A stretch of 64,000 bases of DNA. It comes from JALHFZ01 sp963674625 (lineage in GTDB: Bacteria; Synergistota; Synergistia; Synergistales; Aminobacteriaceae). Both the position numbers and the translations under genes were made by a program. The first letter of the stretch is position 1. Each line of letters opens with the position of its first letter. The notes below the pieces were generated by a model. The model saw only the letters and a program-made list of their open reading frames with translations. It was not told the origin of the DNA and searched no databases. The stretch lies in the NCBI GenBank assembly GCA_963674625.2, contig CAXXXO010000001.1:186001-250000 (forward strand). Reading direction: 5' to 3'. This document shows, piece by piece, positions 24,315 to 33,148 of this stretch.

Positions 24315-25268
24315 TTGGCTGTCTCATTTAAGGACTACTACGAAATCCTCGGGGTGAGCCGAACGGCTTCTCCGGATGAGCTTCGGAAGGCCTATCGGAA
24401 GCTCGCGAAGAAGTACCACCCCGATGTGAACAAAAACACCGGGTCCGAGGAGAAATACAAGGAGATCAACGAGGCCTACGAAGTTCTCAAAGACCCCGAG
24501 AAGCGTAAAAAATACGACACCCTCGGCAGCAGCTGGAGCGCCGGGCAGGATTTCACCCCTCCCCCGGACTGGTCCGGAGGCACGGGGGGCGGGGTTCACA
24601 TGGACTTCGGCGAGGGAGGCGGCTTCAGCGATTTCTTCCGTACGATCTTCGGAGGGGGCTTCGCCCAGGGTCAGGGGGGCGGCGGCAGAAACGCCGGGAT
24701 GGAGGAGATCTTCTTCGGCGGACGCCCCGGAGGGGACGAGGAGATGGAGCTCGAACTCTCCCTCGAGGAGCTGCTTCGGGGGGGAACCAAGTCCATCTCC
24801 TTCGAGCGGACCGAGCGGGGACCCGACGGACACCCGAGGAGAGCCCGCAAGACCGTTAACGTGAACCTCCCCGCCGGGGTGACCGCCGGGTCGAGAATCC
24901 GTCTCAAGGGACAGGGGTCCAGGGGGGGAGATCTCTATCTCGTCCTCAGGATAGCTCCTCATCCGCGCTTTGCCGTGGAGGGGTACGACCTCGTCGCTCC
25001 CGTGAAGGTCGCCCCCTGGGAGGCCGCCCTCGGAGGGATGATTCCCGTTCAGACCCTCGACGGAACCGTCACCATGAAGCTCCCGGGAGGGGCGCAGAAC
25101 GGAAAGCGTCTCCGTCTCAAGGGGAAGGGAATTCCCCGAAGGAAAGGCGCTCTTCCCGGGGATCTGATCGTGACCCTCGAGGTGGTCATTCCCTCTTCCC
25201 TCGGCGAAGAGGAGAAAAATCTGTGGGAGGCCCTGGCGAAGGGTTCTTCCTTCAATCCAAGGGCATAA
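24315..25268 (+). CDS. DnaJ-like co-chaperone, zinc-finger-less type (CbpA-like)
   Basis: 317 residues from a TTG. A J domain at about residues 5-70 carries the HPD motif (KKYHPDVNKN); a Gly/Phe-rich stretch follows (about 80-135); then the two peptide-binding beta domains (about 145-310, with VNLPAGVTAGSRIRLKGQG and KLPGGAQNGKRLRLKGKG). There is no CxxCxGxG zinc finger, so it is the CbpA/type II class that stimulates DnaK. No dnaK is nearby. Its end overlaps the end of the convergent pbpC by 17 bases. Confidence 0.92.
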   Translation: MAVSFKDYYEILGVSRTASPDELRKAYRKLAKKYHPDVNKNTGSEEKYKEINEAYEVLKDPEKRKKYDTLGSSWSAGQDFTPPPDWSGGTGGGVHMDFGEGGGFSDFFRTIFGGGFAQGQGGGGRNAGMEEIFFGGRPGGDEEMELELSLEELLRGGTKSISFERTERGPDGHPRRARKTVNVNLPAGVTAGSRIRLKGQGSRGGDLYLVLRIAPHPRFAVEGYDLVAPVKVAPWEAALGGMIPVQTLDGTVTMKLPGGAQNGKRLRLKGKGIPRRKGALPGDLIVTLEVVIPSSLGEEEKNLWEALAKGSSFNPRA

Positions 25269-27519
25269 GGGAAAGAGATGCATCCGGACCGGAGGGGCCG
25301 CCTTCCGGTCCTTTTTCTATGGTCTTCACCTCCATGGCCGAGGAAGCCGTACGTCCCTCTCCGTCCACGAGAGAGACGGTATGGGTTCCTCCCGCCAGGG
25401 GCCAGAAAAGGGGGAGGGGGGTCTGCTGTCTTCCGGCGAATTTACCCCCCACGAACCAGTAGACGGGAAGCTTCGCCCCCTCGGCCTTCAGGGGGACTTT
25501 CTGATCTTTTCCCAGGGGGGTCAGAAAATAGACCGAACCGGGAAGGGGGGAGATGATGGAAACCTCCGGGGGGCTTTCGACGGCAAGGGACCTGCGGAGG
25601 GCGTAGTCCTCGAGTTCCGAGGGCCAGACCACAGAAGTTCCCGCCGTGCCGAAGCGGTGAAGGGAGCAGGGCTGGGAGGAGGAGATTCCGGGGAGGTAAT
25701 AGTCATCCCGGACGGAAGGGCAGGCATGGGAGGGCGGCTGCCCCGAAAGGGAGCATACCCTCCGGACATCCACTCCCGCGGGAGGATCATACCATTCTCC
25801 CTTCGAGACGGTCCGGAGGATCTCCACGATGGCCGGCGCGGAGGCATGAAGACCCACAAGCTCCGGGTGAGGCTTTCCGGAAGGGTCGCCGAACCAGATC
25901 ACGAGGGTGACCGAAGGTGTATAGGCGGCCGTCCAGGCGTCCCGGTAGCCGTAGGAGGTCCCCGTTTTGAAGGCGAACCAGTGCCCCCGGCTCTCCACTC
26001 TTTGGGCATGAAGGGGAAGAAGGCGTCCCGGGTCCTTCAGGATATCGGCTATCAGAAAAGCGGCTCCTTCGGAGACCACCCGGCGGGGGGGAAGAATTTC
26101 CCCCCGGAGGAAGGTGGGCGTACGGACTGTCCCGAGGGTGGAGAGGACCGTATAGGCCTCAGCCATCTGAAGGAGTGTCACCTCGCATCCTCCGAGGATG
26201 AGGGAGTCGCCGTAATGGCCGGTGGATTTGTCGAGGGAGAGGAACCCCGCATTCCGCAGAAGGTCGAGGACCGTCTCGTTTCCCACGGCCCGCAGTACCC
26301 TGACCGCCGGGACGTTGAGGGAGTCGGCCAGGGCGGTTCTGGCGGGGACCGGACCCCGGTAGGTAAGGTCGAAGTTCCGGGGAGACTGGCCGGAAAAGGC
26401 CAGGGGGGTGTCGGCCAGGAGGGAGGCGGGAGTGTAGAGTCCCCGGTCGAAGGCGGCGAGATACGCGAAGGGCTTGAGGGCCGAGCCTGGAGAACGGAGG
26501 CTCCGGCCGCAGTCCACCCAGCTTCCCGCGGCCTCGGAACCGAGCCGCCCGTTTCCGCAGTAGGCGAGGATCTCTCCCGTCCTGCTCGAGAGGATGACCC
26601 CGGCGGCGGTGATCTCCCCGGGGAGGGAGGCCAGAGACGACGCAAGGGTACGCTCGAGCAGCTCCTGAAGGGGGAGGGAGAGGGTCGTTTCGATCTTCCC
26701 TCCTTCTTTTCGCTCCCCGAGGGCGGCGAGGGCGAAATGCCATGCCCTGGACGGAAAGGCCCCCCGTCCCGGAGGAAGTTTTTCCGCTTTCGCAAGATGG
26801 AGGGTCTCCTTCGGAATCACTCCCCGTTCTTCGAGCCCGTCGAGGATTGCGTTCCGCCGCTCGAGGGCCCGGCCGGGGTTTCGGTCGGGGCGGTAGAAGG
26901 TGGGCCCCCTGAGCATTCCCACGAGGAGGGCCGCCTCGGCGAGGGAGAGTTCCCGGGCCCCCTTCGAGAAGTACATCCGGGATGCCGCCTCCACCCCACG
27001 GATATTGCCCCCGAAGGGCGCCCGGTTCAGGTAGAGTTCAAGAATTCTGTCCTTTGAGAGGACACGTTCCGCCCGGAGGGCCTCGGCGAATTCAAAAAAT
27101 TTCGTGCGGAAGGTCCGGGGCCGGGGGTTGGAGAGGCGGACGAGCTGGCTCGTTATGGTGGAGGCACCCGACACGACCCGCCCTGCCCGGAGGTTTCCGT
27201 AGAAGGCCCTGAGAAGGGCAAGGGGGTCGACCCCGGGGTGCTGGCGGAACCGGCGGTCCTCCACCTCCTGTGCGACCAGGGGAATCCATTTCCCCATGGA
27301 GGCGAGGGAGACTGGGAGAGACCACTCCGAGTCCTCTGAGAGAAAAACAGAAAAGACCTCCCCCTCCCGATCGGTGAGGAAGGGGGAGGTCTTCCATTCT
27401 TCAAGCTGCTTCGCTGAAAAGGGAATAAGCGCCGTAAAGAGAAAGCCCCCTCCGACCACGGCTGTGCAGACGAGAAGAGCCGCGAGGACAAACCGCCGGA
27501 AGGAGGGCTTTCCGGTCAC
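25252..27519 (-). CDS. pbpC: Penicillin-binding protein 1C
   Basis: 755 residues: a membrane anchor at about 10-33, a glycosyltransferase family 51 domain (VEDRRFRQHPGVDPLALLRA, GASTITSQLVRL, KDRILELYLNRAPFGGNIRG), a transpeptidase domain with SPGSALKP (catalytic Ser about 345), SLN and KTGTS, and the C-terminal beta domain typical of PBP1C. It polymerises and, where active, cross-links peptidoglycan at the inner membrane. Its start overlaps the stop of the alpha-2-macroglobulin gene by 4 bases; this pair is a known partnership in which the macroglobulin guards the periplasm when the wall is breached. Confidence 0.93.
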   Translation of the reverse strand: MTGKPSFRRFVLAALLVCTAVVGGGFLFTALIPFSAKQLEEWKTSPFLTDREGEVFSVFLSEDSEWSLPVSLASMGKWIPLVAQEVEDRRFRQHPGVDPLALLRAFYGNLRAGRVVSGASTITSQLVRLSNPRPRTFRTKFFEFAEALRAERVLSKDRILELYLNRAPFGGNIRGVEAASRMYFSKGARELSLAEAALLVGMLRGPTFYRPDRNPGRALERRNAILDGLEERGVIPKETLHLAKAEKLPPGRGAFPSRAWHFALAALGERKEGGKIETTLSLPLQELLERTLASSLASLPGEITAAGVILSSRTGEILAYCGNGRLGSEAAGSWVDCGRSLRSPGSALKPFAYLAAFDRGLYTPASLLADTPLAFSGQSPRNFDLTYRGPVPARTALADSLNVPAVRVLRAVGNETVLDLLRNAGFLSLDKSTGHYGDSLILGGCEVTLLQMAEAYTVLSTLGTVRTPTFLRGEILPPRRVVSEGAAFLIADILKDPGRLLPLHAQRVESRGHWFAFKTGTSYGYRDAWTAAYTPSVTLVIWFGDPSGKPHPELVGLHASAPAIVEILRTVSKGEWYDPPAGVDVRRVCSLSGQPPSHACPSVRDDYYLPGISSSQPCSLHRFGTAGTSVVWPSELEDYALRRSLAVESPPEVSIISPLPGSVYFLTPLGKDQKVPLKAEGAKLPVYWFVGGKFAGRQQTPLPLFWPLAGGTHTVSLVDGEGRTASSAMEVKTIEKGPEGGPSGPDASLSLMPLD

Positions 27520-30500
27520 CGGATAACCACCGTGCCTGAGCCGGTCAGGGCCTGGACGTCAGGGGCGTACATCCCCTCGGCGGCCAGGGGAGGAACCGTG
27601 AAGGTCCCCCTGGTCACCGCCCGGAGGAGGTATCGGTATTCCAGGGGTTTATCCGCCCTGTCGATGAAGAGGAGCAGGCGGTCATCCCGCCGCTCCGCCC
27701 GGATGCCCGCAAGGGCCTTTTCCTCTTCTGCTCCTCCGGAGAGACGGGGATTTTCGATCTCCATGCCTCCGGGGAGGATGTCGATGACCACGAAATCCTT
27801 CAGAGGAGCCGCAGGAGCGAGAGAGAGGGTGACTTCAATCCGTTCTCCCTGGTCCACCGGTGTTCCTTTGGAGATGACCTTTCCCGCACGGTTTTTCCAC
27901 GTCCGTTTTATCGAAAGGCCGCGGCTTGCTGCAGGGGGGGAGACCTCGGGAACGCCTCCGGCAGTCCAGGCGTAGTAGGCGGTCCCTTCTCCCGCAAGAG
28001 TAAGGGTCAGGGGGCCCTGAGGAAGGTCTGCGAGGTTAAGGGAGAGTCGTTTTCCGTCGCTGAAGGCGGCAATCTCAGCGCCGCTCGAGTCCTTCAGCAC
28101 GGCCTCGAAGGGTTTCCTGGCGCTCCGTGTTCTTTCAAGCCACCGGCCGAGGGCCAGGACCGCCATGGCGTTCTGCTGAGTTGTACTCCAGGCTGATTTT
28201 CTCGCCTCCTCAAGAAGGGGAAGGGCGAGTTCCGCCGCTGTGGAGGAGAGGGGATCCACGGCGGTCCACAGAAGAAGCTTCAGGGAATTTGTCCTTGACG
28301 AAGACTCAAAGGTCGAGTCGGACCCCTTGCGAAGAGCCGGCGGCAGCGTTCCGAGCTCCTTCAGGGGCTCGGAAGAATTCAGGGAGAGGGCGTAGGCCCC
28401 GGCGAGGAAGACTGCCCCCGAGTTTCGGAGATGGGTGCGGTTTTCCCCGATATGGGCCATCCATCCCAGGGGGGCTTCTCCCGCCAGGGCGAGGACGTAG
28501 GAGGCGTAGGCCTTGAGGGTCATATTTTCAGCAAGGGCTTCCTCGCTGTCATTCTCCGGAAGGGAGGTAAGGAACTGTCTGACCCAGGAGAGAGCTCCAT
28601 CCATCAGATCATCAGGCACCCGGGTACCGCTCTTTTTCGCCTCAACGAGGAAGTGGGTCGTGTAGATGCTTCCCCAGGGTGCGGGCTCCCCCTTTCCTGG
28701 CCAGGCCGCGAAGGCGCCGCCCGGCAGCTGAAGGGCCGAGATTTTCCGCAGTACCCCGGCGAGAGCAGTTTCTCTTTCCCCCTCGTTGACCAGTTCACTG
28801 TCTACCTCCGCCACGAGATCGGGGAGGACGAGCAGGGGCCATGCCCCGGAGACGGTCTGCTCGAGGCAGCCGTAAGGATAGGACATAAGGAAGGAGGCGG
28901 CCCCCAGGAGATCAAGGGAGGGGAAATCGGAGAGTAGAAGCTGTCCCTCTTCAGTGCCGGGGAACCACTTCCGCGGTACTGCGATCACGGTATCCGCTCC
29001 CTGGCGCAGAACACCCGAGCCGCTCAGGGAGATGGGCGGCCAGGGGGGGCGGACCGCAAGCTCCGTCTCTTCTACAAAGGAATTGCCGTCCCATGCCGTC
29101 GTGAGGGTCAGGCGGGCGACCCCTGCGGTCTCCGCAGCTTTCAGCCGGAGAGAGAAAAGCGCCTTGGGGGTCTTGGGATCGAGCTCCGCGAGAAACTCCC
29201 TCTTTCCCGCGAGGGCGAGGGGCCCGCTGACGGCGGCGGACACGGTGACTTTCTTCGGCTGTTCTCCGGCGGAGAAGAGCTCGAGGGAGACTGTGAAGTC
29301 ATCTCCGGGGGCCACTGCCCTGGGAAGGGAGAGCTCTGCGGTCACATCACGGGCGAGGGTGATCGCCTTTTCCCCCTTGCCGAAGGCTTCTCCGGCGACT
29401 GCTACGGCCATGAGGCGCGCCCGTCCGCTGAACTCGGGCAGGGAGAAAACGGCCGAAAATGCTCCGTTCTCGTCCGTGGCGACTCTGCCTGCGAAAAGGG
29501 AGAGAATGTTGCGGGCTTTCGCCGAAACGGGGGAAAGACCGGCCCGGAGGGCTGCCATGGCATCCTCCCCCTCGCCGCCTCCCGTTTTGAGGAGGGGAGT
29601 GCTGCGGGCCTCGAGGGGCAGAAGCTGATCGTAGATGTCGAAGACGGAGACCCCCGCGGCCCGGCGGGACATGAAGAAAGCCCAGGGATCCGGCGTGGCG
29701 TAGTTCGTAAGAGAGAGAATCCCTTCGTCCACGAGATAGAGGACGACCTCTCCTTTTCGGGGCTGTCCCGCTCCGTCGGTCAGCTGTCCTTTCACGTTCA
29801 GCGGTTCGAGGGGAGCTGCCCTTTCCGGAGCCTCGAGGTCGACAGTGAGGCGGGTTTCCTTCCGCTCCACCTTCAGGGAGGCGATCCCCAGGGCCCGGTG
29901 ATTGCCCCAGGGTTCACCTTCAACCACCGGCCGGAGAACCCATGCGCTCACGTAGAAGTTGGGGATCATCTCAGCCGTCACGGGAATTTCAATGGTCCCT
30001 TCGCCCCCGTCGATGGTCAGGACGCGCCGGAGGATTTCATGGTCCGTCTCGGCCGTCACGAGCAGATTCCCTCTGAAGGGGGCCCGGAAGGTCACCGAAG
30101 CGGTATCTCCGGGAGCGTAGGTTTCCCGGTCCGGCCGGATTTCGATTCGGTCGAGAAGGCTCGAGCCTCCCGCCGCTTCGGTTCCCCAGGGAGCCCAGGC
30201 GTAGAAGGAATGAGAGGCTGCGCTGCCCGTGGCTTCGTCGTCGATCCGGAGGAGGTATTCCCCCGAAGAGGGAGGAGTGAAGGCGACCTTTCCTGCTCCC
30301 TCCCGGAGCGGAACGGTCTGCTCTGCCTGGAGGGCGAGCTCCCGCTGCACCTGCGTCCTCGTCTGGTTTCCCGTGCGGACGAGGTTGTAATGCCTGGTGA
30401 CGCTGTAAAGGGATGCCTTCGCCGAGGAGAGGGGTGACGGACTTCCATCCGGCGACACGGCGGCGACGGAGAAGACCGTCTCCCTGCCTGGAGCGGGGTC

Positions 30501-32855
30501 ATCCCGGGGCTTCTCGATGCCGAGGTAGACAGAGTAGGGGTGGAAGGGCAGGGTGAGGGCGGTGGGAACCCATCGTCCCCCTTCCTCCATGACCCGGACC
30601 ACGAATGTCAGCTCCAGCGCCGAGGGGGGGGACCATTCCTTCGGCCCCGTATAGGAAAGCTGCCCTTTTCCCGAGGCATCGAGTTTCCCGTCGCCGAGAA
30701 AGTCCACCGTCGGTTCGAAGGTTTTTTCCGGGTCGCCGAAGGTGTAGGCTTCCCATCCTGGAGGAGCGAAGGAAGCCGGCCGGACCCGGACTTCTCCCTC
30801 GAAGGGAAGCTCCGACGCCGGGGCGCCGAAAAGCCAATCCGAGCTGATGTCAAAGGTCACCGTCTCCCCCGGTTTCACCGAGGATGCGTTCGGCACTGCC
30901 TTGACGGCGAGGCGGGGGGCGACGAAATCCTCGACGAAAAATTCCGTCCGTCCCAGGGGGTTTTTCTCCTCTCCGGGAAGGGCGACGACGGCACTGTACA
31001 CTCCCGTTGGGGTAGCGTTCGACAGGACGGCTGAGAAAATTGCCATCCCCTCAGGGGAGAGCATGGCCGTACCCCGAGCCACTTCTTTTCCGAGGGAGGA
31101 GCGGACCACGTAAATCAAGGGAAAGGATTCGGGAGGAAGAAAGCGGCTGTTCCTCACTACGGTGGAGAAGAAAACTTCCTCTCCGGGGCGGAAGACTCCC
31201 CGGGAGGGGAAGAGAAAGGCCTCGTACCCCCGGTTCCAGGGTCGGCCGCCCGTATCGAAGCCGCTGTCCGAAAGAAGGTTCCCGTCGAATTTCAAAAAGG
31301 AAAGGTCTTCGTCTTTTTCCACCGTGGCAATCAGCGGCTGAAGCTGATCGTCCCAGGGAGATTCCCTGCGGAAGGCCCACAGACCGTTTTTATCGGTCTC
31401 CCCCGAGGCGAGAAGCTGGTTGCTCTTGGAGTAGACTTTTACCCTGCTCCCGGGTACGGGCTTTCCTCCGGCTATGGAGTTGACCCAGACCGTGATGCCG
31501 TCAGGCCATACCCTGGCGACGATTCCGAGGTCAGTGACGGCCACGAGCTGTTCGGCCTCGCCCCAGAACTGCCCTCCGCCGTCCGAGGCGGTGACGAGGA
31601 AGACCCCTTTTTCCTTCCCGGCCAGCTCCCGGAGATCGATGGCCCTCCGGACGGGAGTATTCAGCGTCCCCTCCGGACGGGCCGTTTTCGAGGCCGTCCT
31701 CCGGGTGAGGTCCCTGGGTATGGAATAGTCGTTTATTGTAAGGGCTACGGGAATATTGTTTTCATATACCCGCCACAGGTTCAGGTTCACTTCCTCGATG
31801 TTCACCGTCTCGAGGGGAATTCGAAGATCCGCGGCCGGAGAGAGAAATGTGCCGGCAGAGGGGAAGGTTATCTGGGGGTACAGGTCCGGAAAGATGACGG
31901 CTTTTTTGTACTCTTCTTCGAGCTTCGTGCCGTCCCGGGAGGGAAGCCCTTTCAGCAGCGTGACGGTGTACCGGTCCCGGGGCTTGAAATCCGCGAGGAT
32001 GGAGAATCCGCTGTACTCCGGTTCGACTGTGAAGGGGATCGACGGGGAAAGGACGACGAACTTCGCCGCTTTCGATATGTCCACCCCCACGGAAGTATCC
32101 ACCCTTACGGCGCTCTTCTCAGGATAGCGGCTGTCACCGTAGGCTCCTGTTACCACGAGCTTCCGGGTCACTGCGACCTCCTGGCGGACAGGCGTCTCGA
32201 TGCCGAGGGGTCCGGCATCGCTCGTCAGTCCGGGGACGATGGACAGGGCAATCTTTTTCCCGTCAAAGGGGGCGGTGGCGACGGTCACTCTTTGTGCAGG
32301 GGCGTTTCCGTAGGGAGTATAGCCGATGGCGTTGCGGTTTTCGTCGTGGAGGCCGAGAAATCCCCTCAGCCGGTAGGGTGAGACGGGAAGATTGAAGGCA
32401 AGCTGAAGAAGTATGCTCCTCTCCTTCGTGACGTCCGTCTGCTGCACCGAGAGAAGCTTCAGTTCCTCGGTAGAGAATTTGAAGGCCTGTTTGCCCGAGA
32501 GAGGACGACCCTTCAGGTCCCGGAGGGAGGGATCCGCAGTGGCCAGGTAGGGGGTGGCGGAGGTCAGGGGCCGGGAGGGGGTGAAGAGGAAGGTGGACTG
32601 ATCTGTCCACTTCCCCGTACCTGCAATTGCCGGGGAGAAGGAGAGTGGCATCTTCTCGGGCGCCGATGCCTTTCCCACAATCTCCTTCGGAACCGCAGCC
32701 TGGGAGAAAGTGACCTTCACGGAGGGTTTTCCCTTGACGGTTCCTTCGGGGGAGAAGGAGAGAATGGTGAACTCGGGAGAGGGGGCCCCCTCCGACCATC
32801 CCGTTCCTCCAAAGACCAGAACCAGCGCGAGAAGCCAAAAAATCGACTTTTTCAT
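27516..32855 (-). CDS. Bacterial alpha-2-macroglobulin with thioester motif (YfhM/ECAM type)
   Basis: 1779 residues with a signal peptide (about 1-23, no lipobox) and then repeated MG-type beta domains. The bait-domain area and an MG7-like FVVRVMEEGGRW region precede the thioester motif YGCLEQT with Cys near residue 1330, followed by the alpha-helical ring (TED) and a receptor-like C-terminal beta domain. The intact CLEQ shows the protease-trapping thioester form, which covalently captures attacking proteases in the periplasm. pbpC follows with a 4-base overlap. The ATG has GGAGGA about 6 bases upstream and a promoter at 32917-32943. Confidence 0.92.
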   Translation of the reverse strand: MKKSIFWLLALVLVFGGTGWSEGAPSPEFTILSFSPEGTVKGKPSVKVTFSQAAVPKEIVGKASAPEKMPLSFSPAIAGTGKWTDQSTFLFTPSRPLTSATPYLATADPSLRDLKGRPLSGKQAFKFSTEELKLLSVQQTDVTKERSILLQLAFNLPVSPYRLRGFLGLHDENRNAIGYTPYGNAPAQRVTVATAPFDGKKIALSIVPGLTSDAGPLGIETPVRQEVAVTRKLVVTGAYGDSRYPEKSAVRVDTSVGVDISKAAKFVVLSPSIPFTVEPEYSGFSILADFKPRDRYTVTLLKGLPSRDGTKLEEEYKKAVIFPDLYPQITFPSAGTFLSPAADLRIPLETVNIEEVNLNLWRVYENNIPVALTINDYSIPRDLTRRTASKTARPEGTLNTPVRRAIDLRELAGKEKGVFLVTASDGGGQFWGEAEQLVAVTDLGIVARVWPDGITVWVNSIAGGKPVPGSRVKVYSKSNQLLASGETDKNGLWAFRRESPWDDQLQPLIATVEKDEDLSFLKFDGNLLSDSGFDTGGRPWNRGYEAFLFPSRGVFRPGEEVFFSTVVRNSRFLPPESFPLIYVVRSSLGKEVARGTAMLSPEGMAIFSAVLSNATPTGVYSAVVALPGEEKNPLGRTEFFVEDFVAPRLAVKAVPNASSVKPGETVTFDISSDWLFGAPASELPFEGEVRVRPASFAPPGWEAYTFGDPEKTFEPTVDFLGDGKLDASGKGQLSYTGPKEWSPPSALELTFVVRVMEEGGRWVPTALTLPFHPYSVYLGIEKPRDDPAPGRETVFSVAAVSPDGSPSPLSSAKASLYSVTRHYNLVRTGNQTRTQVQRELALQAEQTVPLREGAGKVAFTPPSSGEYLLRIDDEATGSAASHSFYAWAPWGTEAAGGSSLLDRIEIRPDRETYAPGDTASVTFRAPFRGNLLVTAETDHEILRRVLTIDGGEGTIEIPVTAEMIPNFYVSAWVLRPVVEGEPWGNHRALGIASLKVERKETRLTVDLEAPERAAPLEPLNVKGQLTDGAGQPRKGEVVLYLVDEGILSLTNYATPDPWAFFMSRRAAGVSVFDIYDQLLPLEARSTPLLKTGGGEGEDAMAALRAGLSPVSAKARNILSLFAGRVATDENGAFSAVFSLPEFSGRARLMAVAVAGEAFGKGEKAITLARDVTAELSLPRAVAPGDDFTVSLELFSAGEQPKKVTVSAAVSGPLALAGKREFLAELDPKTPKALFSLRLKAAETAGVARLTLTTAWDGNSFVEETELAVRPPWPPISLSGSGVLRQGADTVIAVPRKWFPGTEEGQLLLSDFPSLDLLGAASFLMSYPYGCLEQTVSGAWPLLVLPDLVAEVDSELVNEGERETALAGVLRKISALQLPGGAFAAWPGKGEPAPWGSIYTTHFLVEAKKSGTRVPDDLMDGALSWVRQFLTSLPENDSEEALAENMTLKAYASYVLALAGEAPLGWMAHIGENRTHLRNSGAVFLAGAYALSLNSSEPLKELGTLPPALRKGSDSTFESSSRTNSLKLLLWTAVDPLSSTAAELALPLLEEARKSAWSTTQQNAMAVLALGRWLERTRSARKPFEAVLKDSSGAEIAAFSDGKRLSLNLADLPQGPLTLTLAGEGTAYYAWTAGGVPEVSPPAASRGLSIKRTWKNRAGKVISKGTPVDQGERIEVTLSLAPAAPLKDFVVIDILPGGMEIENPRLSGGAEEEKALAGIRAERRDDRLLLFIDRADKPLEYRYLLRAVTRGTFTVPPLAAEGMYAPDVQALTGSGTVVIR

Positions 32856-32916
32856 GGGAATCCTCCTTCTGTTGAACAGCAGTATTAACGACTCTGGCCC
32901 GGAAAACCTTTCTGAA

Positions 32917-32943
32917 ATTATACATTCAATATCACGGGTTCAA
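32917..32943 (-). promoter_or_regulatory. Promoter of the alpha-2-macroglobulin/pbpC operon
   Basis: Minus strand: TTGAAC (32943-32938), 15-base spacer, perfect TATAAT (32922-32917), about 60 bases before the start. The short spacer lowers confidence. Confidence 0.5.
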
Positions 32944-32955
32944 AAGAGAAACAAG

Positions 32956-33148
32956 GGGCGGAAAGGAGAAATATTTCCGCGATTAAGGACCGAGAGGTAT
33001 ATTATTGACAATAAGGGAAAGAAAGAGAAAAATAATTAGCGGATGGAATATATTTTCTCTCTCCCTCCGGTTCACAGAAAAAATTTCCCTGGAGCATCTT
33101 TTCTGCCGGGGAGATCTTCATACTCATGATGAGAAAGGAGCGATCCTC
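32956..33148 (+). promoter_or_regulatory. clpB upstream region
   Basis: The gap before clpB is AT-rich. It contains a perfect -35-like TTGACA at 33005-33010 followed by an A-rich stretch (AATAAT at 33031) and a small palindrome GGAGAAATATTTCC (about 32968-32981). I see no CIRCE element and no clear sigma32 box, so the heat-shock control is unknown. Confidence 0.3.

Noticed and set aside
25381..27057. A 558-codon plus-strand open frame opposite pbpC
   Set aside because: The translation is Gly/Arg/Glu-rich without domain features; pbpC on the minus strand has all catalytic motifs.
32956..33148. A CIRCE or sigma32-type heat-shock element upstream of clpB
   Set aside because: No TTAGCACTC-N9-GAGTGCTAA repeat and no convincing sigma32 boxes were found.
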